Below are positions 14,452 through 21,975 of a stretch of 26,897 bases of DNA, one piece after another. The position numbers were made by a program, and so were the translations under genes. The first letter of the stretch is position 1. Each line of letters begins with the position of its first letter. The notes below the pieces were generated by a model. The model saw nothing but the letters and a program-made list of their open reading frames with translations, was not told where the DNA came from and searched no databases. The stretch comes from CALGFH01 sp036003705 (GTDB lineage: Bacteria > Actinomycetota > CALGFH01): positions 1 to 26,897 of the forward strand of contig DASYSE010000116.1 in NCBI GenBank assembly GCA_036003705.1. The letters run 5' to 3'.

Positions 14452-15837
14452 TCAGTCGCCGGGGTCGCCGAGCCGGGGGAGCGTGACCTCGACCCGCGCC
14501 CCGCCGAGGGGGCTGCCGGCGACGGCCACCGTGCCGCCGTGGGCGGCGACCAGCTCGGCGACGATGGCCAGGCCGAGGCCGCTGCCGCCGGCGTCGCGGG
14601 CGCGGGCGTCGTCCAGCCGCACGAAGCGCTCGAACACCCGCTCCCTGTCCGCCCCCGGGATCCCAGGGCCGTCGTCGTCGACCCCGAGGAGCACGGCGCC
14701 GTCGCGCTCGGCGACCGAGAACGCCAGCCGTCCGCGGGCGTGGCGGGCGGCGTTGTCGCCGAGGTTGCGCAGCACCCGCCGCAGCCCGGCGGCGTCGCCG
14801 TCGACCCGGCCGGCGGACACCGCGGTGGTGTCAACCCGCAGGCTGGTCGCGTCCCGCAGGTGCCTGGCCTCGTCGAAGACAAGGTCGTCGAGGTCGACTG
14901 GGCGCCGGCGCAGCCGCAGGGTGTGCTCGTCGGCCCGGGTCAGCAGCAGCAGATCCTCGGCCAGGCGCTGCAACCTGAGGTCCTCGGCCAGCACCGTCGC
15001 CGCCAGCTCGCCGATGGTGGTCTGGCCGGGGTGGGCCAGGGCGACCTCGGCGTGCTGGCGGATGGCGGCGACCGGGGAGCGCAGCTCGTGGGAGGCGTCG
15101 GAGATCAGGCGCCGCTGGCGGGACTGTGCCTGTTCGAGCCGGCCCAGCATGCGGTTCATCGTCCGGGCCAGCCGGCCGATCTCGTCGTCGGCCGGCGGGT
15201 CTGGGACCCGCCGGTGCAGCGCGGCGGCGGAGATCTCGTCGACCTCGGCCCGGATCGCCTCAACCGGGGCCAGCGTCCGCCCGACCGCCTTCCAGGTGCT
15301 CGCCGCGACCACCAGCAGCAGCAGCGGCAGCCCGACCGCGAGCAGCCCGCCGACCGCCGCGGTGGCCTCGGTGACGGTCTCGGTGGAGCGGACGACCACC
15401 ACCGTGCGCGGGCCCTGCGGGGTGTCGGCGCCGGTGGCGACGGCCAGGAACTCGCCCTCCTCGACCGGCGCCTCGACCTGGGCCGACTCCCCGGGGCGCA
15501 GGCGCGCCACCGGCGGCAGCCCGACGGCGTTGGCGCTGGCGCGGACCACCCGGCCGTCGGCGTCCAGCACCTGGATCAGCAGCTCCTCGGCGTCGTCGAC
15601 GGCCAGCGGCCCCGGCCCGACACCCGACCCGAGCACCGCGGCCACGTCCTGGCCCCGCAGCCGGGCCGCATTCCGCACCTCGCGGGTGAGGTTGTCGCGC
15701 AGCACCGCCATCAGCACCAGGGCGCCGACGCCCATGGCCAGCCCGACCACGATCACGGCGGCCAGGGTGGTGCGCACCCGGACCGTGCCCAGTCGCGCCC
15801 GGAGCCAGGCCCGCAGGAGCCGCCGCTCAGCCGCCAT
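14452..15837 (-). CDS. sensor histidine kinase (HAMP, HisKA, HATPase)
   Basis: 461 residues. One helix (about 25-47) and a second (about 162-182) enclose an extracytoplasmic domain of some 115 residues that presumably senses the signal. A HAMP linker follows (TLAPVEAIRAEVDEIS, then IGRLARTMNRML). The phosphoaccepting His250 is in ISDASHELRSPVAAIRQH. The ATPase end carries the N box LRNLGDNAARHARG, G1 DDDGPGIPG, the F box VFERFVRLDD and G2 GGSGLGLAIV. The start ATG 15837 lies inside the regulator gene (11-base overlap), so the two are translated together. A GTG a few codons on (VRVRTTLAAV) is an alternative start. It pairs with the response regulator upstream. Confidence 0.94.
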   Translation of the reverse strand: MAAERRLLRAWLRARLGTVRVRTTLAAVIVVGLAMGVGALVLMAVLRDNLTREVRNAARLRGQDVAAVLGSGVGPGPLAVDDAEELLIQVLDADGRVVRASANAVGLPPVARLRPGESAQVEAPVEEGEFLAVATGADTPQGPRTVVVVRSTETVTEATAAVGGLLAVGLPLLLLVVAASTWKAVGRTLAPVEAIRAEVDEISAAALHRRVPDPPADDEIGRLARTMNRMLGRLEQAQSRQRRLISDASHELRSPVAAIRQHAEVALAHPGQTTIGELAATVLAEDLRLQRLAEDLLLLTRADEHTLRLRRRPVDLDDLVFDEARHLRDATSLRVDTTAVSAGRVDGDAAGLRRVLRNLGDNAARHARGRLAFSVAERDGAVLLGVDDDGPGIPGADRERVFERFVRLDDARARDAGGSGLGLAIVAELVAAHGGTVAVAGSPLGGARVEVTLPRLGDPGD

Positions 15838-16504
15838 CGGCCACCAGCCGGTACCCGGTGCCGCGGACCGTCTGGATCGCGGCCCGCCCGAACGGCCGGT
15901 CGAGCTTGTTGCGCAGGTGGCGCACGTAGACCTCGACGATGTTGGGGTCGCCCTCGAAATGGTCGTCCCAGACGTGCTCGAGGATCTCCCGCTTGGAAAC
16001 GGCCTCGCCCCGGCGGCGGAGCAGGAACTCCGCCAGGGCCAGCTCGCGGGCGGTGAGCTCGACCTCGACCTCGCCCCGCCAGGCCCGCTTGGCCGCCGGG
16101 TCCAGCCGCAGGTCGCCGGCCGCCAGCACCGCCGGGCGTTCGCGGGCGCCCCGGCGCAGCAGCGCCCGCAGCCGGGCCACCAGCACCGCGTACGAGAACG
16201 GCTTGGTCAGGTAGTCGTCGGCGCCGTTGTCGAGCGCCTCGACCTCGTCCCACTCGCCCTCCTTGGCGGTGAGCATCAGGATCGGGGTCCAGACGCCCTC
16301 CCGGCGCAGGGTGGAGCACAGCCGGTAGCCGTTGACTCCCGGCAGCATGATGTCCAGCACGATCACGTCGTAGGGATGCTCGCGGGCCATCCACAGCCCG
16401 TCGGTGCCGTCGAGGGCGACGTCGACCGCGAACCCCTCGGCGGCCAGCCCGTTGCGCAGCCCCGCCGCCAGCCGCCGCTCGTCCTCCACCACCAGCACCC
16501 GCAT
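15827..16504 (-). CDS. OmpR/PhoB-family response regulator
   Basis: 225 residues. Receiver domain MRVLVVEDERRLAAGL with acidic pocket Glu7/Asp8, phosphoacceptor Asp51 in VIVLDIMLPGVNGY, Thr79 in LMLTAK and Lys101 in DYLTKPF. The C-terminal winged helix contains ELTARELALAEFLL, SKREILEHVWDDHFEG, NIVEVYVRHLRNKLD and TVRGTGYRL, the standard OmpR-type DNA-binding signature. The start is set at ATG 16504 because AGGAGGG precedes it by seven bases; an in-frame codon at 16522 lies upstream of that site. It forms an operon with the kinase. GTTCAGC direct repeats 47-64 bases upstream suggest self-regulation. Confidence 0.95.
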   Translation of the reverse strand: MRVLVVEDERRLAAGLRNGLAAEGFAVDVALDGTDGLWMAREHPYDVIVLDIMLPGVNGYRLCSTLRREGVWTPILMLTAKEGEWDEVEALDNGADDYLTKPFSYAVLVARLRALLRRGARERPAVLAAGDLRLDPAAKRAWRGEVEVELTARELALAEFLLRRRGEAVSKREILEHVWDDHFEGDPNIVEVYVRHLRNKLDRPFGRAAIQTVRGTGYRLVADGG

Positions 16505-16550
16505 CGGCAATCCCTCCTGCACGGTCCGGTGATGATCCTTCCCCGCCCGA

Positions 16551-16568
16551 GCTGAACGCCGGCTGAAC
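16551..16568 (-). promoter_or_regulatory. candidate autoregulatory box of the response regulator
   Basis: On the minus strand GTTCAGC is at 16568-16562 and again at 16557-16551, an exact 11-base step, which is one helical turn. It matches the pair upstream of pepSY. It lies between the fxsA terminator and the regulator's ATG. A possible -10 (GATCAT, 16537-16532) follows 13 bases downstream. Confidence 0.6.
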
Positions 16569-16571
16569 CGT

Positions 16572-16596
16572 CCGGGAGGGACCGCGCCCCTCCCGG
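16572..16596 (-). terminator. terminator hairpin of fxsA
   Basis: CCGGGAGGG (16572-16580) and CCCTCCCGG (16588-16596) form an exact 9-bp stem with a 7-base loop, 11 bases beyond the fxsA stop. It separates fxsA from the regulator operon on the same strand. Confidence 0.6.
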
Positions 16597-16606
16597 CTGA
16601 TCCGTG

Positions 16607-17095
16607 TCAGGCGAACGGGTCGCGGTCGGCCGGCGGTGCGGGACGGTCGGGGACCTCGGCCTCGCCCCAGGTCACCCTGGTCGAGCCGGCCCGGCGGGCG
16701 GTGCCGTCGACCACCACCCGGCGGCCACGGCGGCGCACCCGGCGAGCGGCCAGGCGCGGCGCCAGCCGTCGGGCCGTCGCCCGGGTCGGCGGCAGCAGCA
16801 GCAGGATCCCGACCACGTCGGTGAGGACCCCGGGGGTGAGCAGCAGGGCGCCGGCCAGCAGGATCATGGCGCCGTCGGCCACCTCGACGGTCGGGACCCG
16901 CCCCTCCGCCAGGGCGAGCTGGAACCGCCGCCAGGCGGCCAGCCCCTCCCGTTTCGACAGCCAGGCCCCGGCGGCGCTGACCACCAGCAGCAGCAGCAGC
17001 GTCGGCAGCAGCCCGATGAGGTCCCCGACGGCGATGATGACCGCCAGCTCCGCCAGCGGGACCACGATGAAGGCAATGACCAGGATCGGAACCAT
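16607..17095 (-). CDS. fxsA: FxsA family membrane protein
   Basis: 162 residues. Three hydrophobic helices (about 1-18, 21-42 and 75-100) and the conserved small-residue pattern PLAELAVIIAVGDLIG, then AGAWLSKREGLAAWRRFQLAL and DGAMILLAGALLLTPGVLTD define FxsA. E. coli FxsA modulates exclusion of phage T7 by the F plasmid; the cellular role is unknown. The tail from about 105 is Arg-rich and cytoplasmic. The start is set at ATG 17095. A CATACT -10 ends six bases before it, so transcription would begin at the ATG itself: a leaderless gene. It diverges from the RNase P RNA gene. Confidence 0.85.
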   Translation of the reverse strand: MVPILVIAFIVVPLAELAVIIAVGDLIGLLPTLLLLLVVSAAGAWLSKREGLAAWRRFQLALAEGRVPTVEVADGAMILLAGALLLTPGVLTDVVGILLLLPPTRATARRLAPRLAARRVRRRGRRVVVDGTARRAGSTRVTWGEAEVPDRPAPPADRDPFA

Positions 17096-17101
17096 GCTGC
17101 C

Positions 17102-17138
17102 AGTATGCCTCCGCTCGGCCCGGTTCGGGTGGCATACT
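17102..17138. promoter_or_regulatory. divergent fxsA/rnpB promoter with mirror-image -10 boxes
   Basis: AGTATGCC (17102-17109) and GGCATACT (17131-17138) are exact reverse complements. Read leftward, CATACT (17107-17102) sits six bases before the fxsA ATG. Read rightward, CATACT (17133-17138) sits seven bases before position 17145, which is where the P1 helix of RNase P RNA begins. Both spacings suit transcription start sites. The -35 regions must overlap each other; neither shows a good TTGACA. Confidence 0.6.
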
Positions 17139-17144
17139 TGCCGG

Positions 17145-17563
<419 letters not shown>

Positions 17564-17573
17564 GCTCAACCTT

Positions 17574-17589
17574 GTCGGGCAGCCCCGAC
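17574..17589 (+). terminator. candidate rnpB terminator hairpin
   Basis: GTCGGG and CCCGAC pair around CAGC, 11 bases past the end of helix P1. Position suits a terminator of the RNase P RNA, but no T tract follows. Confidence 0.4.
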
Positions 17590-17703
17590 CGAGGATGGCG
17601 GCCCGCCACGGCGGATGCCACAGGAGCTCGAGGCGGCACCCGCCGCCCCAGACGGCCGCCCGGGCTTCGTCCGGGGCGGCCAGGTTGTGGCAAGCTGGCG
17701 CCC

Positions 17704-18102
17704 ATGCACCTGCCCAGCAACCCGCCGGTGTCGCCGGCGGTACGCATCACCGTCCTGCTCCGACTGGTCAGCGAGGGCTTCCAGGACGCCTTCGATGCCC
17801 GACCGGACTGGCTGGAGGCGCCCCCGGTCGACCTGGCCGAGCTCCGCGAGGTCGTCGGGGTCGAGCGGATCGGCCAGCTCCGCAACGCCACCGGTCTGCG
17901 CGAGGGCGACGGCTACGCGGCCGGCGGGCCCGCCGGGAAGGTGAGCCTGGCCGCCGCGGCCCACGAGGGGGTCCTGGGGCTGCTCGGGGTGGCGGCGCTC
18001 CCGCCCGACGTGATCGTCGAGCAGACCGCCGAGGGCCCCCGCTACCACGTGCCGGACGACTGGTTCCTCACCACCCCGGCCGGCGGCCCTGGTCGCGGCT
18101 GA
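17704..18102 (+). CDS. hypothetical protein, no recognised domain
   Basis: 132 residues from ATG 17704; an upstream open extension is low-complexity and lies in the rnpB 3' flank. I do not recognise a family. The protein is soluble: AVRITVLLRLVSEGFQDAFDARPDWL is a likely helix, then a DLAELREVVGVERIGQL helix, a Gly-rich turn (GLREGDGYAAGGPAGKV), then AAAAHEGVLGLLGVAALPPDVIVEQ and a final PDDWFLTTP. There is no signal peptide or cofactor motif. It is followed after three bases by the degenerate hydrolase gene and then a sugar-nucleotidyltransferase, so the three probably form one transcription unit. A shared pathway is possible, but the sequence does not name one. Confidence 0.6.
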   Translation: MHLPSNPPVSPAVRITVLLRLVSEGFQDAFDARPDWLEAPPVDLAELREVVGVERIGQLRNATGLREGDGYAAGGPAGKVSLAAAAHEGVLGLLGVAALPPDVIVEQTAEGPRYHVPDDWFLTTPAGGPGRG

Positions 18103-18105
18103 CCG

Positions 18106-18717
18106 GTGCTGCTCCTTCTGGGCGACGGCACCCGCCTCCCCGTCACCGAGCTTCCCGGGCACGGGCCCTGGACCTTCCTGGTCCTGGAGCCCCGTGCCGG
18201 GCATCCGGGCCCGCCACTCGCCGCCGGCCCCGAGCCGCCTCCCGCCGAAGGCCCGGGCCCGCCGCCCGCCGCCGGCCCCGACCCGGCGACCCCGGAGCCT
18301 GGTGCAGCGGCCAGGTTCCTGGCCCGCTACGGGCGGGCGGTCGTCCCCGACCTGAGCGGGCGTCCAGGGTTCGGCGAGCCGCCCGGGGCGACAGGGTTCC
18401 TGGCGCTGGTCGACGACCTCGACCAGCTCCGGACCCGGGCCGGCCTGGGCCGGCCGGTCCTGGTCGGCGTCGGTGCGCTGGCACCGGTCGCGCTCCGGGC
18501 CGGGGCCGACCAGCCGTGGGCCTGGCGGGCGCTGGTGCTGGCACCGGCGGCCGGGCGCCCGCCTCGAGCGGACCAGCTGGACCTGCCGGTCCTGCGGCTC
18601 GCCGGCCCTGCCCCGTGGGATGGCCAGGGGCCGGCGGCGGCGGTGGAGCGGCTGTTGGGCCGGCTGGGCGGGGAGCCGGGCTGGGCGGGGATCGCGCCGG
18701 ACGCCCCGCCGCGGTGA
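18106..18717 (+). CDS. degenerate alpha/beta-hydrolase-fold protein lacking the catalytic residues
   Basis: 203 residues from GTG 18106. The order of elements is that of an alpha/beta hydrolase: LVLEP, RFLARYGRAVVPDLSGRPGFG (strand, then the DxxG-like oxyanion-side loop), a helix LALVDDLDQLRTRAGL, then RPVLVGVGALAPVALRAG and RALVLAPAAG. The nucleophile elbow, normally G-x-S-x-G(G), reads GVGAL (121-125), so Gly replaces the serine, and no histidine occurs in the C-terminal part. Residues 36-65 are a Pro/Gly/Ala-rich insert not typical of the fold. It is therefore probably non-catalytic, perhaps a binding or regulatory pseudoenzyme. Its stop overlaps the next start. The fold assignment is by pattern only. 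Confidence 0.6.
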   Translation: MLLLLGDGTRLPVTELPGHGPWTFLVLEPRAGHPGPPLAAGPEPPPAEGPGPPPAAGPDPATPEPGAAARFLARYGRAVVPDLSGRPGFGEPPGATGFLALVDDLDQLRTRAGLGRPVLVGVGALAPVALRAGADQPWAWRALVLAPAAGRPPRADQLDLPVLRLAGPAPWDGQGPAAAVERLLGRLGGEPGWAGIAPDAPPR

Positions 18718-19748
18718 TCGGCTTCTGCCTGGCCGCCGGGGCGGGCAGCCGCTTGGCGCCGCTGACCCGGGTCACGCCCAAGCCGCTGCTGGCCCCGGCC
18801 GGGCGGCCGCTGGTCGACCTGGCCATCGAGGCGCTGCGCGCCGCCGGCGCGACCCGGGTGGTGGTCAACGCCCACCACGGCGCCGGCCCGCTGGCAGCCC
18901 AGCTGGCCGGCCGGCCCGGGGTCGAGGTGATCGTCGAGCCGGTCCTGCTCGGCACCGGGGGCGGCCTGGTCAACGCCGCACACCTCGGGCTCCTCGGCGG
19001 CGACGACGACCCGGTCCTGGTCACCGCCGCCGACCACGTGGTCGATCCGGCCGACCTGGTCGCCCTCGCCGCCTTCCTGGAGCGGTCCGGTGCTCCCATG
19101 GCCGCCGGTCTGGTCCCGGCCGCCATCGACCCCTTCGGCCTGCGCCTGGAGGGCCAGCGGGCGGTCCGCGATCCGGGCGGGCCGTGGGACTCGGCCGGGG
19201 TGTATGCGCTCCGGGCCGGGCTGCTCCACGACCTCGAGCCGGGCCCCGCCACCCTGGCCGCCCGCGTGCTCGGCCCGCTGCTGGACCAGGGCCGCCTGGC
19301 CGGCCTGCCGTTCCGGGGGCCGATGGCCGACGCCGGCAGCCTCGACCGGCTGCTGGACGTCTCGGCCGGCCTCCTCGCCGGCCGCTGGCCCTATGCGCTG
19401 CCCCCCGGTCGCCTGGTCGGGATCGCGGCGGCCGGCCGGCCGGCGGTGTTCCTGGGCCCGGTGTTCGTCGCCGAAGGGGCCGAGGTCGATGCGACGGCGG
19501 TCCTGGCCGGGCCGGTGCTGCTGGACGCCGGCAGCCGGGTCGGCGCCGGGGCGGTGGTGACCCGCGCGGTGGTCGGGCCGGGAGCGGTGGTCGGGCCCGG
19601 GGCGCGGGTGATCGGGTCGGTCCTGGGCTGTGGAGCCGACCTCCCCCCCGGCGCCAGCGCGGCCGCCGCCCTGGTCCCCGGCCCGACCAGCCGCCGTGCC
19701 CACCCGCGACCACCGGTGGCCGAGCGCGGCGCCGACCGGCCGGGGTAG
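18714..19748 (+). CDS. sugar-phosphate nucleotidyltransferase (mannose-1-phosphate guanylyltransferase-like)
   Basis: 344 residues. The N-terminal domain opens with the nucleotide-binding signature VIGFCLAAGAGSRLAPLTRV then TPKPLLAPAGRPLVD, in which Arg13 and Lys23 contact the nucleoside triphosphate. It continues with GTGGGLVNAA and the metal-site region VTAADHVVD, in which the Asp of the DxD-like site is visible. From about residue 240 it changes to left-handed beta-helix hexapeptides (VFVAEGAEVDATAVLAGPVLL, then GSRVGAGAVVTRAVVGPGAV), typical of the GMPPB or GlmU/RmlA-like long forms. It makes an NDP-sugar for glycan synthesis. GTG 18714 overlaps the preceding stop (GTGA). NTP and sugar specificity cannot be fixed from sequence. 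Confidence 0.85.
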   Translation: MIGFCLAAGAGSRLAPLTRVTPKPLLAPAGRPLVDLAIEALRAAGATRVVVNAHHGAGPLAAQLAGRPGVEVIVEPVLLGTGGGLVNAAHLGLLGGDDDPVLVTAADHVVDPADLVALAAFLERSGAPMAAGLVPAAIDPFGLRLEGQRAVRDPGGPWDSAGVYALRAGLLHDLEPGPATLAARVLGPLLDQGRLAGLPFRGPMADAGSLDRLLDVSAGLLAGRWPYALPPGRLVGIAAAGRPAVFLGPVFVAEGAEVDATAVLAGPVLLDAGSRVGAGAVVTRAVVGPGAVVGPGARVIGSVLGCGADLPPGASAAAALVPGPTSRRAHPRPPVAERGADRPG

Positions 19749-19818
19749 CCTCGGCGCCACCGGGCCGGCGCCGGGCATGCGCCGGCGCCGCAACCGGTCT
19801 GTCGACAAGGAGGCGTCC

Positions 19819-20541
19819 GTGCCCGACCAGCTCACGATCGGCCTGCTCGGCGGCACCGGCCCCCAGGGCCGCGGGCTCGCCCTGCGGCTGGCCCTGGCCG
19901 GCCACCAGGTGCTGCTCGGCTCGCGCGCCCCGCGGCGGGCCGCCGGTGTCGTGGCCGAGCTGCTCGGCGGGCGCGACCTGCCGATCGAGGGGGTCGCCAA
20001 CCAGGACGCCGCCGCGGGCGCCGACGTCGTCTTCCTGGTCTTCCCGTTCGCCGGCCAGGCCGACCTGCTGCCCGGCCTGGCCGGCCCGATCGGCGACAAG
20101 GTGGTGGTCGACGTCATCAACCCCCTCGGCTGGGACCAGGACGGCCCCTACCAGCTCGACCTGCCCGAGGGGAGCGCCGCCGAGCAGGCGGCCGCGCTGC
20201 TGCCGCGGGCCCGGGTGGTGGCGGCCTTCCACCACGCCGCCCCGAAGCTGCTGGCCGACCCCGACCGGCAGGTGGAGACCGACGTGCTGGTCGCCGGCGA
20301 CGACCCGGCGGCCAAGGCGCTGGTGCTGGACCTGGCCGACCAGGTCCCAGGCTGCCGCGGGGTCGACGCCGGGCCGCTGCGGCTGGCCCGCCAGCTGGAG
20401 GGGTTCACCGCGGTGATCGTCGGGATCAACCGTCGCTACAAGATCCACGCCGGCCTGCGGATCTCCCGGCTCGGGGACGAAAGGCGCCAGCGCCGCAACG
20501 CGGAGCTGCGGCCGGCCGGCGCCCGGGAGGAGGGCTCGTGA
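19819..20541 (+). CDS. npdG: NADPH-dependent F420 reductase (F420H2:NADP oxidoreductase)
   Basis: 240 residues. Exchanges hydride between NADP(H) and the deazaflavin F420. A Rossmann dinucleotide site reads IGLLGGTGPQGRGLALRLAL (7-26) with LLGSRAPRRA after it; Ser-Arg-Ala-x-Arg selects NADP. The further family motifs are KVVVDVINPL, VVAAFHHAAPKLLADPDR, DVLVAGDDPAAKALVL and the tail INRRYKIHAGLRI. A Shine-Dalgarno AAGGAGG stands ahead of GTG 19819. The stop overlaps the adenosyltransferase start. F420 itself is found in Actinomycetota, some other bacteria and archaea; its synthesis genes are not in this window. Its stop/start coupling with a cobalamin gene probably reflects shared transcription, not a shared pathway. 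Confidence 0.9.
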   Translation: MPDQLTIGLLGGTGPQGRGLALRLALAGHQVLLGSRAPRRAAGVVAELLGGRDLPIEGVANQDAAAGADVVFLVFPFAGQADLLPGLAGPIGDKVVVDVINPLGWDQDGPYQLDLPEGSAAEQAAALLPRARVVAAFHHAAPKLLADPDRQVETDVLVAGDDPAAKALVLDLADQVPGCRGVDAGPLRLARQLEGFTAVIVGINRRYKIHAGLRISRLGDERRQRRNAELRPAGAREEGS

Positions 20542-21083
20542 GGATCTACACCCGCGGGGGTGACGACGGCACCACCGGGTTGCTCTACGGCGGTCGGGTC
20601 GACAAGTCCGACCAGCGCACCGAGGCCTACGGCACCACCGACGAGGCGGTGGCCGCCCTCGGCATGGCAAGGGTGTTCATCGCGGACAGCATCCTGGCCG
20701 ACCTGGTGCTGCGTCTGCAGCGCGAGCTGTTCATCGTCGGGTCGGAGCTGGCCACCGCCGTCGAGAACAGCCACAAGCTGCGCCCCGGCTCGACCAAGGT
20801 CACCGCCGAGATGGTCGACGCCCTCGAGGTGGCGATCGACGAGTACGTGGCCAGGACCCGCATGCCCGACCAGTTCATCGTCCCCGGCGAGTCGCGCGGC
20901 TCGGCCTTCCTCGACTTCGCCCGCACCGTCGTCCGCCGGGCCGAGCGTCAGACGGTGGCCATGGACCGGGCCGGGCTGCTGGCCGACCGCGAGGTCGTCC
21001 GCTACCTCAACCGCCTGGCCGACCTGGTGTTCGTGCTCGCCCGCTACGAGGAGGGCGACTTCCGGACCCTCCGCGGCGGCTAG
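20538..21083 (+). CDS. cob(I)alamin adenosyltransferase, PduO type
   Basis: 181 residues. Adds the 5'-deoxyadenosyl group of ATP to cob(I)alamin to make coenzyme B12. The N-terminal ATP motif is MRIYTRGGDDGTTGLLYGGR (1-20), and the helical bundle carries the conserved LRPGSTKVTAEM, the FIVPGESRGSAFLDFARTVV region, RRAERQ and VVRYLNRLADLVFVLAR; these contact ATP and the corrin. The length is normal for the trimeric PduO class. GTG 20538 forms a GTGA overlap with the F420 reductase gene. The following gene encodes a BtuF-like protein, so B12 use or uptake is likely in this cell. Confidence 0.94.
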   Translation: MRIYTRGGDDGTTGLLYGGRVDKSDQRTEAYGTTDEAVAALGMARVFIADSILADLVLRLQRELFIVGSELATAVENSHKLRPGSTKVTAEMVDALEVAIDEYVARTRMPDQFIVPGESRGSAFLDFARTVVRRAERQTVAMDRAGLLADREVVRYLNRLADLVFVLARYEEGDFRTLRGG

Positions 21084-21087
21084 CCCC

Positions 21088-21882
21088 ATGCGGCACGTCG
21101 TCGACGCCCGCGGCGCATCGGTCATGCTGCCCGACAGGGTGCGGCGGGTCGTCAGCCTGGTCCCGTCGCTGACCGAGTGGCTGGTGGTCGCCGGGGTGGG
21201 GGAGCGCCTGGTCGGCGTCACCGACTGGTGCGTCGAGCCGGCCGACGCGGTCGCCGGGCTGGCCCGGGTGCGCGGCACCAAGAACCCCGACCTGGAGGCC
21301 GTCCGCCGGCTGGAGCCCGACCTGGTGGTGGCCAACGCCGAGGAGAACCGCAAGCTGGACGTGCAGCGCCTGGAAGCCGGTGGGCTGGCGGTGTTCGTCA
21401 CCATGCCGACCACCGTCGCCGGGGCCGTCACCGAGCTGCGCGACCTGGCCACCGCCGTCGGCGAGCTGCCAGGGTCGGCGGCCCTGGACGCCGACCTGGT
21501 CGCCGCCGTTGCCGGCGCCTACCGCCGCCGGCCGTCCGGCCATGTCCGGTACGCCTGCGCGGTCTGGCGCGACCCCTGGCTGTGGCTGGGCCGCCGGACC
21601 TACGCGGCCGACCTGCTCGGGCTGGCGGGGGGCGAGCCGGTGCTGGACGACCCGGCCACCCGCTACCCCAGGATCGAGCCGGAGGCGCTGGCCGCGCTCG
21701 CCCCTGAGCTGGTGCTGCTGCCGTCCGAGCCCTACCGGTTCGGCCGGGCCGACGCCGACGAGGTGGCCGCCTTCAGCGGCGCCCGGGTCGAGCTGGTCGA
21801 CGGCCGCGCCCTCACCTGGTACGGCCCGCGCATCCCGGCCGCCCTGTCGGCGTTCCGCGAGCTGCTTGGCCGCAGCGGATGA
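21088..21882 (+). CDS. BtuF-like helical-backbone metal/corrinoid receptor, cytoplasmic form
   Basis: 264 residues. The fold is that of a periplasmic vitamin B12 or metal-chelate binding protein: RRVVSLVPSLTEWLVVAGVGERLVGVTDWC in the first lobe, GTKNPDLEAVRRLEPDLVVAN at the interface, a long helix with VAAVAGAYRRR, and a second lobe with PRIEPEALAALAPELVLLP. Unlike canonical BtuF or FepB it has no signal peptide or lipobox; the gene begins MRHVVDARGASVMLPDRV. It therefore should stay inside the cell. Such cytoplasmic relatives are known in actinobacteria but their role is unclear. Position directly after the cobalamin adenosyltransferase argues for corrinoid handling. The ATG at 21088 follows the previous stop by four bases. 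Confidence 0.8.
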   Translation: MRHVVDARGASVMLPDRVRRVVSLVPSLTEWLVVAGVGERLVGVTDWCVEPADAVAGLARVRGTKNPDLEAVRRLEPDLVVANAEENRKLDVQRLEAGGLAVFVTMPTTVAGAVTELRDLATAVGELPGSAALDADLVAAVAGAYRRRPSGHVRYACAVWRDPWLWLGRRTYAADLLGLAGGEPVLDDPATRYPRIEPEALAALAPELVLLPSEPYRFGRADADEVAAFSGARVELVDGRALTWYGPRIPAALSAFRELLGRSG

Positions 21883-21926
21883 CCAGGAGGCGCCCGACCG
21901 GCCGGCACCGCGCCCGGGCGGCCAGC

Positions 21927-21948
21927 GGCCGGTGCCCGGGCACCGGCC
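21927..21948. terminator. perfect 22-bp palindrome between convergent genes, likely bidirectional terminator
   Basis: GGCCGGTGCCC is followed at once by its own reverse complement, giving a strictly symmetric 22-bp hairpin. It lies 44 bases beyond the BtuF-like stop and 27 bases beyond the panB stop, where both transcripts must end. An alternative as a protein-binding site cannot be excluded. Confidence 0.65.
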
Positions 21949-21975
21949 GGTGGTGAAGAAACCTCGGTGCCGGCG

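Noticed and set aside
14452..16056. Long plus-strand open frames opposite the sensor kinase and regulator
   Set aside because: They are the usual antisense frames of GC-rich genes and have no motif or sensible composition; the minus-strand genes have complete catalytic motifs.
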